In this document: positions 7,861 through 16,821 of the stretch, piece by piece
How the letters are laid out: every line of letters begins with the position of its first letter
Numbering within the stretch: position 1 is the first letter of the stretch
Assembly (NCBI RefSeq): GCF_002368195.1
Contig: NZ_AP018178.1
Coordinates: 4,932,721-4,996,720, forward strand
DNA from: Calothrix sp. NIES-2100
Lineage (GTDB): Bacteria; Cyanobacteriota; Cyanobacteriia; Cyanobacteriales; Nostocaceae
DNA: 64,000 nucleotides
Direction of reading: 5' to 3'
The notes under the pieces: model-generated
Told to the model about the DNA's origin: nothing
What the model saw: the letters and a program-made list of their open reading frames with translations, nothing else
Database searches by the model: none
Translations under genes and position numbers: made by a program

Positions 7861-10259
7861 ACCAACCCCATTCTCTGCAAATGCCCCTCAACCTTAGCTG
7901 TCAACTCATCAACCTTACTCGTCAACTGCGGCAGAGGCGTATCATACCGTTCCGCCAACTCCTGAATTCGCTGTGTCAACCGTTGCGAAATCCGATCCAT
8001 CTCTGAAGCGATCGCCTGTTGCAACGTCGGCATCCACTTGTCATCTACCACCAGCGTTTTTATCTCGTCCTCGGTTAAATCCCCGTATTTTGTTAACACA
8101 TAATTATCCAAAAATTGAGTCAATACTTTAATTTGTTTACTAATTTCCGCCTCTTGCTCAATCAGCTTTAAATAAGCCTTTAACACCTTTAACTCATCCG
8201 CAAAGGTGGCATCATTTTTAATTGCCTTGATGCGATCGCTCACATTCGCTTTGGTAATTTTCCCACTGTCATTAGTAACTTCTTCCAGCAAACCCTCCTC
8301 ACCGCCATGTTCTTCTTGCAGTTCCTCCTGCTGGCGGACAATTTCATCTTTTTTCGTTTCCAATTCTTGAATCGCCGCCTGTTCAGCTTGAAAATAGCGG
8401 TTAATCATCAACTCCTTGGGAATCAGTTCGCAGACATAATCTGTTACTACACCTTTCTTATTCGTCACCGCTTTCAGTTCTGCCTTCCAGCCATCCTCAA
8501 CCAAAATATAAACATCGTCCTTCATGCTTTCCACCCAATAGGTCATTAGGTGCTGGTAAACATCGTACTTATCAATCAGACTTTTACCCGTAAACCCTTG
8601 CAGCAAGTCTTCCGAAAGCGCGTGAATAATCGCCTTGGGCTTATCTCCCGGCTGGATGGCTTTCAGCAAAGGCGTGTGTTTTTCTTGCCACGTTTCAAAA
8701 ACCGCTTGGATGTTTTTCCCATAGCTGATAAATTCAGGATGAGCAAAAATACAAGCTTTGACTTCTGCTCCTGGAATTTTAAGCATCAGGTATCCTGGGC
8801 GATCCGCCGCCTCAAATAATTCCTGTTGCAGCGTCGGGTAAACCTGCCAGTAATCGCTCAAAGCCTCAATATCTCGCTTGGGTATCCCCCCCAAAAGATG
8901 CGCCTCAATATCCTGAATATCTTCCTCTTCCTGACTGTCGATATAGCGGGGGATATTCAGGTTGTACTCATTCCCTTCAATTTCCTCAACTGGAACCATC
9001 CGCGAATACTTCGCCACCTCAAGCTGTTTGTTGAAGACATCAACAATCTTATGAATGTCCTGCTCCCGCAGACGGTTTTTATTGCCGTCTTTAACAAACC
9101 CCTTGCTGGCATCAATCATAAAAATGCCTTGGCGATTCTCGGCATCTTCCTTATCTAACACAATAATACAGGCAGGAATCCCCGTCCCATAAAACAGGTT
9201 CGGCGGTAGCCCAATAATCCCCTTGATAATGCCCTTGCAAATCAGATTTTTCCGAATTTCCGCCTCCGCATTCCCCCGAAACAGCACCCCATGCGGCAGA
9301 ATAATCGCCCCTTTGCCATTACTTTTCAGGGAGCGCACCATGTGCAGCAAAAAGGCATAGTCCCCATTTTTAGCTGGAGGAATGCCAAAGCCATCAAACC
9401 GTTGAAACTCATCCTTGGCTGGATTAAGTCCATTACTCCAAGCTTTTGAGGAAAACGGAGGATTAGCCACAGCAAAATCAAAAGTTTTCAGGCTACCATC
9501 CGCATCTTTGAAATAAGGACTTGATAAAGTATTATCCTGCCAAATCTCAGCAGTAGGGTGTCCGTGCAGGATCATGTTCATCCGAGCCAAGGCGCGGGTA
9601 GCGTTGTCCATCTCCTGCCCGTAGATAGTTAAGCCCCGTTCCGCTTCATCCGCCGACTTTAACAACAGAGAACCACTACCACAAGTCGGATCGTAAATCG
9701 TCTGACTCTGGCTTTGGGCTGAATTAACCCCAATAACTTGAGAGATGACACGGGACACTTCCGCCGGAGTATAAAATTGACCCTTGCTTTTACCCGATTG
9801 CGTGGCAAAGTTCCGCATCAGGTACTCATAGGCATCGCCTAAAATATCATCACCATCGGCGCGGTTTTTACTAAAATTCAAAGCAGGGGTTTCAAAAATC
9901 GCCACCAAGTTGGAAAGCCTATCCTGCATTTCCTTACCCTTACCTAACTTGTCAGCATCATTAAAATCAGCTACATCAATAACACCCTTTAAATCATTGG
10001 CTTCGGCTAAATTGGCGATAATTTTGTTTATACCATCCCCGATATCTTTCTGTCCTTTAAGCGCCACAATATCCTGAAAGCCTCCCCCTTCAGGCACTTC
10101 AATCAGCGCATCCGCGACACCCGCATATTTATCAGATACATATTTAACAAATAATAATACCAGTACATAATCCTTATACTGCGAGGCATCCATACCACCC
10201 CGCAGTTCATCACAGCTTTTCCATAACGAACTATAAAGTTCACTTTTCTTAATTGCCAT
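7854..10259 (-). CDS. hsdM: Type I restriction enzyme, M (N6-adenine methyltransferase) subunit
   Basis: 801 residues. The N-terminal HsdM_N helical domain (about 1-125) is followed by the methyltransferase core. SAM motif I is DPTCGSG (190-196) and catalytic motif IV is NPPF (266-269), preceded by QFYTP (161-165). Beyond about residue 470 is a long extension with coiled-coil stretches (around 620-700) and a C-terminal helical tail. Classic HsdM is about 490-530 residues, so roughly 270 extra residues are present; this longer form is known in other type I systems. With HsdS it methylates adenine in the recognition site, and with HsdR it forms the restriction complex. First gene of the R-M block. 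Confidence 0.96.
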   Translation of the reverse strand: MAIKKSELYSSLWKSCDELRGGMDASQYKDYVLVLLFVKYVSDKYAGVADALIEVPEGGGFQDIVALKGQKDIGDGINKIIANLAEANDLKGVIDVADFNDADKLGKGKEMQDRLSNLVAIFETPALNFSKNRADGDDILGDAYEYLMRNFATQSGKSKGQFYTPAEVSRVISQVIGVNSAQSQSQTIYDPTCGSGSLLLKSADEAERGLTIYGQEMDNATRALARMNMILHGHPTAEIWQDNTLSSPYFKDADGSLKTFDFAVANPPFSSKAWSNGLNPAKDEFQRFDGFGIPPAKNGDYAFLLHMVRSLKSNGKGAIILPHGVLFRGNAEAEIRKNLICKGIIKGIIGLPPNLFYGTGIPACIIVLDKEDAENRQGIFMIDASKGFVKDGNKNRLREQDIHKIVDVFNKQLEVAKYSRMVPVEEIEGNEYNLNIPRYIDSQEEEDIQDIEAHLLGGIPKRDIEALSDYWQVYPTLQQELFEAADRPGYLMLKIPGAEVKACIFAHPEFISYGKNIQAVFETWQEKHTPLLKAIQPGDKPKAIIHALSEDLLQGFTGKSLIDKYDVYQHLMTYWVESMKDDVYILVEDGWKAELKAVTNKKGVVTDYVCELIPKELMINRYFQAEQAAIQELETKKDEIVRQQEELQEEHGGEEGLLEEVTNDSGKITKANVSDRIKAIKNDATFADELKVLKAYLKLIEQEAEISKQIKVLTQFLDNYVLTKYGDLTEDEIKTLVVDDKWMPTLQQAIASEMDRISQRLTQRIQELAERYDTPLPQLTSKVDELTAKVEGHLQRMGLVW

Positions 10260-10456
10260 TTTGTGTAGCCTTTAAAAGACCTCCCCAAATCAACTTTGCC
10301 AGACGTTCTCAAGCCCGTCTGACACTTTGCCTTGAAGTTTTGACATCTTGCAAAGAACCAATAACATACCACGCCCAAGGACTTAGCTCATGTAGTGGCT
10401 GAGGATATATCGTATACCAGGAATGCTCAAATTGGCGTAAATGCAACGGCTACATA

Positions 10457-10621
10457 TTATTGCGGCGGATTTTGCTTCTCTCGCTCTTCAACTGCCTTAC
10501 TCACAATCCGCACAACAAGATTACTGATGGGACGGTCTTCTTCTTGCGCCCATCTCACCAAAGCATCGTGGATATCTTTGGGGAAATATATCGAAGTTTG
10601 TACGCGATCGCTTTGGCTCAT
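10457..10621 (-). CDS. Small ribbon-helix-helix (CopG/Arc-like) protein
   Basis: A 54-residue frame, ATG at 10621 to TAA at 10457. It reads MSQSDRVQTSIYFPKDIHDA, then an amphipathic helix, then RPISNLVVRIVSKAVEER. This fits a ribbon-helix-helix DNA-binding fold: one beta strand (VQTSIYFP), helix A (KDIHDALVRWAQEE) and helix B (ISNLVVRIVSKAVEE). It lies 197 nt upstream of hsdM on the same strand, and a 16-bp perfect inverted repeat lies 70-120 nt upstream of its start. An autorepressor, or a controller of the R-M operon, would fit this position; that is inference. It is too short for default gene-length cutoffs and is easily missed. Confidence 0.75.
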   Translation of the reverse strand: MSQSDRVQTSIYFPKDIHDALVRWAQEEDRPISNLVVRIVSKAVEEREKQNPPQ

Positions 10622-10999
10622 TAATCTTTAAAACATTTATCGCCAGTTCATCATAACCCCACTACCTTGTTACAAGGCTAAATAATGTTTAACAATGTTC
10701 AGCAATGTTCCATGATACACTTAAACATTGCTGAACATTAAATTAAGGTTCAACAATGTTAAATCTGTATATCTCGAAAGTCCAAGCTATGCGCCACTTA
10801 AGTAATATTTGCTACTTAGCTTGTAGGGATTTTGGGCAACGTCCCTCATCTGCAAAGTTGCCAGCAGATTTTGCAGATATTGCCACAGCGCCGAAATTTT
10901 TAGATTGCGATCGCGTCAAATGCGATCGTGCTGACAAAGGCTAATAAGCAATCAAGTTCTCACTACACGAGCTAAGAAATTATTTATTTTATGGAGAAA
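10622..10999. other. Intergenic region upstream of the RHH gene
   Basis: 378 nt between the RHH gene and tRNA-Ala. It holds the operator-like inverted repeat described separately, a further AACAATGTT box near 10752-10760, and two HIP1-type octamers near 10906-10930. An open frame of 62 codons on the plus strand (10756-10944) has no recognisable domain and no convincing ribosome-binding site; I do not call it a gene. Confidence 0.5.
10694..10739. promoter_or_regulatory. Operator-like 16-bp perfect inverted repeat
   Basis: Left arm AATGTTCAGCAATGTT (10694-10709) and right arm AACATTGCTGAACATT (10724-10739) are exact reverse complements with a 14-nt spacer. Each arm contains two copies of a short AATGTT/AACATT box, and more copies flank it (10691-10699 and near 10752-10760). 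Repeated short boxes are what RHH dimers usually bind cooperatively, so this is a plausible operator for the RHH protein. A hairpin role is also possible. Confidence 0.55.
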
Positions 11000-11072
11000 T
11001 GGAGCTAAGCGGAGTCGAACCGCTGACTTCTTCAATGCCATTGAAGCGCTCTACCAACTGAGCTATAACCCC
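11000..11072 (-). tRNA. tRNA-Ala (anticodon GGC)
   Basis: Read on the minus strand, the gene starts GGGGTTATAGCTCAG and ends in TTAGCTCCA. The acceptor stem pairs over seven positions with two G-U wobbles. The D arm reads AGCTCAGTTGGTAGAGC. The anticodon stem CTTCA/TGAAG encloses the loop ATGGCAT, giving anticodon GGC. The T arm contains GGTTCGACTCC. The CCA end is not encoded; only the discriminator A is. Length is 73 nt. Confidence 0.95.
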
Positions 11073-11182
11073 TTGCGATGCATTATCTATTATGCCTGAA
11101 CAGATAAACTTTGTCAATTATTAATATATGATTAATGTAAAGCATGATTGCTGCTACTCAGATACAAGCACTCACTACTTGA

Positions 11183-11374
11183 TTAAGATACTTGCAGCAA
11201 GTAGGTCATACAGTGCCCCATGAGGAAGTAAACTACTAACATCGCTGCTGCCGCGAGGGCAACTAATGTACCAGCCAACATTAAGGAAAATTCCTTATGC
11301 TCAAAGGCTTTCTCCATCAGGTGCAGTGACCAAGCCACTAGGGCGACATCAAACAATAGAATAGGAATCAACAT
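11183..11374 (-). CDS. Small two-helix membrane protein, conserved-looking hypothetical
   Basis: 63 residues. Two hydrophobic segments are clear: about residues 2-19 (IPILLFDVALVAWSLHLM) and 31-52 (LMLAGTLVALAAAAMLVVYF), joined by a short charged loop (EKAFEHKEF). The composition and clean start (ATG at 11374) suggest a real gene. I do not recognise a family or function. It lies between tRNA-Ala and hisF on the same strand as hisF. Confidence 0.6.
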   Translation of the reverse strand: MLIPILLFDVALVAWSLHLMEKAFEHKEFSLMLAGTLVALAAAAMLVVYFLMGHCMTYLLQVS

Positions 11375-11474
11375 ATTTCTTAATATTTATTCATACTAGT
11401 TAATTCATATTAACACTGTTTTGGGGAAGCGTCTCTGACCTGGGATAGATGTGGATATAAGGATAAATCATGAT

Positions 11475-12248
11475 TTAATTAAGCATTCTTACTGGAACAG
11501 AGCGATCGCGTAAATAATTTTTGATTTGTTCGACGCTTAATTGCCCAAAGTGTAAAAGTGATGCGAGTAATGCCGCTTCAGCTTTCCCCTGTGTGAGTGC
11601 AGCGTGGATATGTTCGCAATTGCCAGCGCCACCAGAAGCAATCACGGGAATTTGTACAGCATGAGCGATAGATTTTGTCAATTCCAGATCGTAACCGGCT
11701 TGAGTACCATCAGCATCCATACTTGTCACCAGTAGTTCTCCAGCTCCACGCTTTTCGACTTCTTGTGCCCAAAGTAAGGCATCTTTCCCGGTATTTTCTC
11801 TACCACCGCGCACATACACATCCCAACCTGGATTTTCTGGGTCAATTCTGCGTCTGGCATCAATAGCAACAACTATGCATTGATTACCAAAGCGATCGCT
11901 TGCCCGATTAATTAAGTCTGGGTCACGTACTGCCGCAGAATTAATACTAACCTTGTCTGCCCCAGCTCGTAACAAACCTTTAACATTTTCTAAGGTTTGA
12001 ATTCCACCGCCCACAGTCAGTGGAATAAAGACCTGTTCAGCAGTCCGGTAAACTACATCAATAATCGTGTCTCGGTCTTCATGAGTCGCCGTAATATCCA
12101 GAAACACTAACTCATCAGCACCGGCATCATTGTAAACCTTTGCCAGTTCTACCGGATCGCCGGCATCTTTGAGGTCAACAAAGTTAACTCCTTTGACAAC
12201 CCGTCCCGCCTTAACATCCAAGCAAGGTAAGATTCTTTTAGATAACAT
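11475..12248 (-). CDS. hisF: Imidazole glycerol phosphate synthase, cyclase subunit HisF
   Basis: 257 residues, the usual HisF length, a (beta/alpha)8 barrel. It starts MLSKRILPCLDVKAGRVVKG with catalytic Asp11. The second catalytic aspartate is in VVAIDARR (about residue 130). Phosphate-binding loops GGGI (about 82) and ASGGAG (about 205) are present. HisF closes the imidazole ring using ammonia made by HisH, giving imidazole glycerol phosphate and AICAR in histidine biosynthesis. No other his genes are adjacent, as is normal in cyanobacteria. Confidence 0.98.
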   Translation of the reverse strand: MLSKRILPCLDVKAGRVVKGVNFVDLKDAGDPVELAKVYNDAGADELVFLDITATHEDRDTIIDVVYRTAEQVFIPLTVGGGIQTLENVKGLLRAGADKVSINSAAVRDPDLINRASDRFGNQCIVVAIDARRRIDPENPGWDVYVRGGRENTGKDALLWAQEVEKRGAGELLVTSMDADGTQAGYDLELTKSIAHAVQIPVIASGGAGNCEHIHAALTQGKAEAALLASLLHFGQLSVEQIKNYLRDRSVPVRMLN

Positions 12249-12392
12249 AATATTTTTTTAACTCCTGGGTAATTGTCCGGAATTTAAATTTTAAATGGGC
12301 GTGCGTATTCTGTTGCGAAAATCTTTGTATGCCTAGTTTTGTAGCCGACATGGCACTCACACAGTCCTCAAGTTAAGGTTGATAGCTGAATT

Positions 12393-13496
12393 ATGGCGAT
12401 TATCTCCTCGAAAAAACAGCCTCAAGAACCCAATGGACAACCACAAAAGCAGCATCAGGATTCGGTAAAAGCTTCTTGTGATCAAGAACTTTTGCAGGCC
12501 GAGGCGGCGATAGATGAACAAGGTAAGCAGGAAGAAAGTATTCGTCCGCACCGATTTGCCGATTACATTGGGCAGAAAGACTTAAAAGATGTGCTAGATA
12601 TTGCCATCAAAGCTGCTAAGTCCAGAAGTGAAGTGCTGGATCATTTGCTACTATACGGGCCGCCGGGATTGGGTAAAACCACAATGGCAATGATTTTAGC
12701 ATCAGAAATGGGGGTAAACTACAAAATTACGAGTGCGCCAGCACTAGAACGTCCACGGGATATTGTAGGGCTATTGGTGAACTTAAAACCAGGGGATATT
12801 CTGTTTGTCGATGAAATTCATCGACTTTCGCGGATGACAGAAGAAATTCTCTATCCGGCGATGGAAGATTATCGCTTAGATATTACCATTGGCAAAGGCT
12901 CCAGCGCTCGCATCCGCAGTTTACCTCTGTCAAAATTTACCCTAGTGGGAGCCACAACTCGTGTCGGTGCTTTAACTTCACCACTACGCGATCGCTTTGG
13001 CTTAGTTCAAAAACTGCGATTTTATGAAGTTGATGAACTCAGTAAGATTGTACTGAGAACTGCCCAATTACTCCAAACCCCAATTACAGAAAATGGGGCG
13101 ACAGAAATTGCTAAGCGATCGCGGGGAACGCCACGAATAGCAAATAGGCTACTCAAGCGAGTACGTGATTATGCGGAAGTAAAAAACTCAGGCGAGATTA
13201 ATGAAGGTGTTGCGGGCGAAGCATTGCAACTATTCCAAGTTGACCCCTGTGGATTAGATTGGACAGACCGCAAAATGTTGAGTGTAATAATTGAACAATT
13301 TAATGGTGGGCCAGTAGGATTAGAAACAATTGCCGCCGCCACAGGGGAAGATACCCAAACAATTGAAGAAGTCTACGAACCTTATTTGATGCAGATTGGC
13401 TATCTCAGCCGCACTCCCCGTGGGAGAACAGCCACAACCGCAGCATACAAACATTTAGGCTTTAAGCCACCTAACGAACAGATGTCTTTGCTGTGA
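12393..13496 (+). CDS. ruvB: Holliday junction branch migration helicase RuvB
   Basis: 367 residues. A polar N-terminal extension of about 48 residues precedes the conserved RPHRFADYIGQ. Walker A is GPPGLGKT (89-96) and Walker B is LFVDEIHRL. The GATTR sensor-1 region and the C-terminal winged helix (ending around YLSRTPRGRTATTAAY) are intact. RuvB is the hexameric AAA+ motor that drives branch migration with RuvA. The extended N-terminus is common in cyanobacterial RuvB. The gene is transcribed divergently from hisF, with 144 nt between. Confidence 0.98.
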   Translation: MAIISSKKQPQEPNGQPQKQHQDSVKASCDQELLQAEAAIDEQGKQEESIRPHRFADYIGQKDLKDVLDIAIKAAKSRSEVLDHLLLYGPPGLGKTTMAMILASEMGVNYKITSAPALERPRDIVGLLVNLKPGDILFVDEIHRLSRMTEEILYPAMEDYRLDITIGKGSSARIRSLPLSKFTLVGATTRVGALTSPLRDRFGLVQKLRFYEVDELSKIVLRTAQLLQTPITENGATEIAKRSRGTPRIANRLLKRVRDYAEVKNSGEINEGVAGEALQLFQVDPCGLDWTDRKMLSVIIEQFNGGPVGLETIAAATGEDTQTIEEVYEPYLMQIGYLSRTPRGRTATTAAYKHLGFKPPNEQMSLL

Positions 13497-13521
13497 TGAT
13501 TTTGAATAGGAGTTAGGGCAT

Positions 13522-13630
13522 GGGGCATTGGGCATTGGGCATTGGGCATTGGGAAGAAAACTCCCCACACTCCCCACACTCCCCACACTCCCTCATTCCC
13601 CTAGCCCCTAGCCCCTAACCCCTAATCCCC
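13522..13630. repeat. Block of short tandem repeats (STRR type)
   Basis: Three different short tandem arrays lie side by side: about four copies of a GGGCATT heptamer (13522-13553), three copies of a 9-mer CTCCCCACA (about 13561-13590), and a CCCCTAG/CCCCTAA heptamer array (about 13598-13630). Such short tandemly repeated repetitive sequences are a known feature of heterocystous cyanobacterial genomes. They fill the gap between ruvB and the TPR gene. Confidence 0.85.
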
Positions 13631-13664
13631 ATTCCCGATTACAGATAGAAACAGATAAAGCCAG

Positions 13665-14471
13665 ATGATTCAGTTAATTAGTATTTTTCTCAGTTTGTTG
13701 CTTGTGTTTGGCTTTTGTACACCAGTCATGGCATTATCTCAACCTCCTAGTGTGACTCAAGAGCAGTTACAAAAAGGAGATGAGTTGGCGAATAAAGCTT
13801 TTGCGGCGACTAATCAGGGTGATTTTGTCACAGCTGAAAGTTACTGGACAGAGATAATTGAAGAATTTCCCACCAATGCAGGTGCATGGAGTAATCGCGG
13901 AAATTCGCGGGTGAGTCAGAACAAGTTACAAGCAGCATTGACAGATTACAACAAAGCTATAGAATTAGCCCCAAATGTTACCGATCCTTATTTGAATCGG
14001 GGTACAGCGTTGGAAGGTTTGGGTAAATGGTCAGAGGCGATCGCAGATTATAATCATGTCCTAGAACTAGATCCCAAGGATGCGATGGCATATAACAATC
14101 GCGGTAATGCCAAAGCGGGTTTAGGAAAATGGTCAGATGCGATCGCTGACTATAAAAAATCCTTTGAAATCGCCCCCAATTTCGCCTTTGCTCGCGCTAA
14201 CTATGCCTTAGCGCTTTATGAAACTGGACAAATCGAGCCAGCTATTCGGGAAATGCGAAATATTGTCCGTAAATATCCTAAGTTTGCTGATATGCGTGCT
14301 GCTTTAACCGCTGCTTATTGGGTAACAGGACAACAAGGCGAAGCCGAAAGTAATTGGGTAGCAGCCGTCGGACTGGATAACCGCTACAAGGATATCAACT
14401 GGGTAACAAATATTCGCCGCTGGCCGCCTAGCATGGTAACTGCCTTAGATAAGTTCTTAAAACTTCAGTAG
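13665..14471 (+). CDS. Exported TPR-repeat protein
   Basis: 268 residues. Residues 1-23 form a signal peptide (hydrophobic core ISIFLSLLLVFGF, likely cleavage after VMA). At least four TPR units follow from about residue 45 to 190, with the classic pattern W-NRGN--V-------A--DYNKAIELAPN and three nearly identical units containing LGKWS(E/D)AIADY. The C-terminus (to LDKFLKLQ) is helical. It probably acts as a periplasmic or thylakoid-lumen scaffold; the partner is unknown. The next gene begins 10 nt downstream, suggesting cotranscription with the glycosyltransferase. Confidence 0.85.
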   Translation: MIQLISIFLSLLLVFGFCTPVMALSQPPSVTQEQLQKGDELANKAFAATNQGDFVTAESYWTEIIEEFPTNAGAWSNRGNSRVSQNKLQAALTDYNKAIELAPNVTDPYLNRGTALEGLGKWSEAIADYNHVLELDPKDAMAYNNRGNAKAGLGKWSDAIADYKKSFEIAPNFAFARANYALALYETGQIEPAIREMRNIVRKYPKFADMRAALTAAYWVTGQQGEAESNWVAAVGLDNRYKDINWVTNIRRWPPSMVTALDKFLKLQ

Positions 14472-14481
14472 GGTATTGGCT

Positions 14482-15768
14482 ATGACTCATTTTGGCATTC
14501 TTAGTCCAGGTGCAGCAACAGGCCCACTAAACACGATGCTTCCCTTGGGGCAAGAACTTCAACGGCGTGGTCATCGCGTCACTCTCTTCGGAAATCTTGA
14601 CACTCAATCCAAAGTATTAGCAGCTGGAATAGAATTCTCGCCAATCGGAGAACAAGATTTTCTAGTCGGCTCATCAGCAGCAGCTTTGGCCAAATTAGGT
14701 CAACTGCGGGGACTAGCTGCATTGCAATATACTATTGAGTTGATTAAACAAATCTCGGCTGTGACGCTTCGAGATGCTCCAGCAGCAATGAAAGCAGCAG
14801 GTGTAGAAGCCTTACTAGTTAACCAAAGTTCAATAGAGGGAGGAACAATTGCTGATTTTCTGGGTATTCCTTTCGTCACTGTATGCAGTGCTGTAGTATT
14901 TAATCGAGAGCCTACAATTCCTCCTTTTTGTACAACTTGGAAATATAGCCCAGCTTTGTGGGCACGTTTACGTAATCAAGCGGGTTATACCTTACTTCAT
15001 CGCATTACTAAACCAATCACACAATTGATAGATGAGTATCGCCAAGAATGGAAATTACCGCTGTACTCTCAAAATAATTATGGCTACTCTCAATTAGCTC
15101 AAATAAGTAATGCACCTGCTGAGTTTGAATATCCTAGGCAGGAATTGCCTCCTTGGTTCCATTTCACAGGAAGCTTCCATACTTCAGCCAATCGGGCACT
15201 TGTTTCTTTCCCCTATGAGAAATTGAACGATAAACCCTTAATTTACGCTTCGATGGGAACATTGCAAAATCGTCTGACTTGGGTTTTTGAAACTATTGCT
15301 TCAGCTTGTGAAGGATTAGATGCCCAGTTAGTGATTTCTTTGGGAGGTTCTGCTAAACCCGAATCATTGCCAAATTTACCAGGAAATCCTTTAGTAGTTG
15401 AATACGCACCTCAATTGGAAGTCCTAGAAAAAGCAACCCTCATGATTACTCATGCGGGAATGAATACAACAATGGAATGCGTGAAAAAGGGAGTACCAAT
15501 GGTAGCAATTCCTGTTGCTAACGATCAGCCAGGAGTAGCAGCACGTATCGCTTGGACAGGGGCGGGTGAATTTATCCCTCTCAATAAATTGAATGTTCCC
15601 AGGTTACGAGATGCTGTAAAGCAGGTATTAACGCAAGAATCTTATAAACAGAATGCGCTAAGCTTACAAGAAGCTACTCACCGTGCTGGAGGCGTAAGTC
15701 GAGCCGCTGATATTATTGAGCAAGTTGTTGCTACAGGCAAACCTGTTTTGGCTCAAACACAGCAATGA
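14482..15768 (+). CDS. MGT/UGT-like glycosyltransferase (GT1 family, COG1819 type)
   Basis: 428 residues from the ATG at 14482; the frame opens at a TTG six bases earlier, but the ATG has an AGGG at a suitable distance. The N-terminal acceptor domain begins THFGILSPGAATGPLNTML with the G--GHRVTLFG pattern of macrolide/zeaxanthin-type transferases. The C-terminal nucleotide-sugar domain has YASMGTLQNR, then ITHAGMNTTMECVKKGVPMV and DQPGVAARI, which is the UDP-sugar binding signature. It would transfer a sugar to a small lipophilic or polyketide-like acceptor; acceptor and sugar are unknown. Confidence 0.92.
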   Translation: MTHFGILSPGAATGPLNTMLPLGQELQRRGHRVTLFGNLDTQSKVLAAGIEFSPIGEQDFLVGSSAAALAKLGQLRGLAALQYTIELIKQISAVTLRDAPAAMKAAGVEALLVNQSSIEGGTIADFLGIPFVTVCSAVVFNREPTIPPFCTTWKYSPALWARLRNQAGYTLLHRITKPITQLIDEYRQEWKLPLYSQNNYGYSQLAQISNAPAEFEYPRQELPPWFHFTGSFHTSANRALVSFPYEKLNDKPLIYASMGTLQNRLTWVFETIASACEGLDAQLVISLGGSAKPESLPNLPGNPLVVEYAPQLEVLEKATLMITHAGMNTTMECVKKGVPMVAIPVANDQPGVAARIAWTGAGEFIPLNKLNVPRLRDAVKQVLTQESYKQNALSLQEATHRAGGVSRAADIIEQVVATGKPVLAQTQQ

Positions 15769-15941
15769 AGATAAAATTGGTAGATACTTCCCCAGCAATC
15801 GCATTCTACAACTCGTCAAACTGAACTAGAGCTAGTCTGGAGGATGGGCTGATTTTGAGAACGTTTTCCCTTAGCTATCATCTTTACTCCTCCTGCTGGG
15901 CTAAACAATAAACTAAAATCTTAGAATACGTATCGAGGTAA

Positions 15942-16736
15942 TCAGCTTAATAATTCCTGAATCTTTATTGGGTTCAATTCTTGTACATTACTCAACACTA
16001 CCGCTGCCCCTGCTTTTTTGAGTGTTTGGGCATAAGCATCACGGCGCGCTGCTGTTTCTTGGACATGAGGTGGTAAAACACCTACACCAATCCAAGTGCG
16101 GTGCGGTTGCAAATTTCGTGCTTTCTCAACTGTGTACATATCAGCCACCGTATCTCCCACATAAAATACGGTCGGTAAGTTCTCACAATTATTTTCTAAA
16201 ATTTGCACAGTCGCAAATAGTCCTGTGGGATCTGGTTTACCTGGTGCATCTTCCATCGCAATTAACACAGGGGATTTGAGTCCGAGGCGTTTTTCTAAAA
16301 TATAGTTAGCAGAACCACGAGTTGCACCGCTGAAAAATCCCCAAGCAATACTAGCTTGTGTTAGTTGTTTTAAGTATATAGGTTGTAATAATAAAGGTTC
16401 ATCACAAATATACCCAGTGAAATTGTTGGGATCTGTACCTCGGTAACGGGATTGAAAAAAAGCAACAATCGTGTTGTAGTCAAGTTGTATTTGGGCGCGG
16501 GACTGTCCTTGAGATTGAAAGTAACGGTAAATTAATTCTTGAGAAGCTTCCCAATCGTTATTCCACACACCTTCGGATTTTAACTGGTCAATGTCTAATG
16601 GTGTCGGACGATAAGCTTGATTGGTAAAATACTCAACAGTGTCTGAGATCGCTCGCCGATAGGAACCACTAACATCACGAATCACGCCGTCAATATCAAA
16701 AACTGCGATCGCGCGTGGTGAATTTTGTTTTGTCAT
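15942..16736 (-). CDS. HAD-superfamily phosphatase (IA subfamily, TIGR01548-like)
   Basis: 264 residues. Motif I is AVFDIDGVIRD with nucleophile Asp14 and Asp16. Motif II is FFSGATRGS, the motif III lysine is in GKPDPTGL, and motif IV is VGDTVADM. DVSGSYRRAISDT after motif I is the usual signature of the small cyanobacterial IA subgroup. The substrate is not determined. It is convergent with the upstream glycosyltransferase gene and 85 nt from the divergent PSRP-3 gene. Confidence 0.88.
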   Translation of the reverse strand: MTKQNSPRAIAVFDIDGVIRDVSGSYRRAISDTVEYFTNQAYRPTPLDIDQLKSEGVWNNDWEASQELIYRYFQSQGQSRAQIQLDYNTIVAFFQSRYRGTDPNNFTGYICDEPLLLQPIYLKQLTQASIAWGFFSGATRGSANYILEKRLGLKSPVLIAMEDAPGKPDPTGLFATVQILENNCENLPTVFYVGDTVADMYTVEKARNLQPHRTWIGVGVLPPHVQETAARRDAYAQTLKKAGAAVVLSNVQELNPIKIQELLS

Positions 16737-16821
16737 ACAACTGTTTAGCCATCTGCTAAGGTATTAAGTTAGAATAAGCGATCGCGAAGTTAGTAATGCT
16801 TGGATATTCCCGGAGGTTTGA

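Noticed and set aside
10103..10378. 91-codon minus-strand frame overlapping the hsdM start
   Set aside because: Alternative frame of hsdM; no domain.
10395..10631. 78-codon plus-strand frame over the RHH gene
   Set aside because: The minus-strand frame encodes a recognisable RHH pattern, and the plus frame shows nothing.
10756..10944. 62-codon plus-strand frame after the palindrome
   Set aside because: No family, no ribosome-binding site and HIP1-rich composition. Possible but unsupported.
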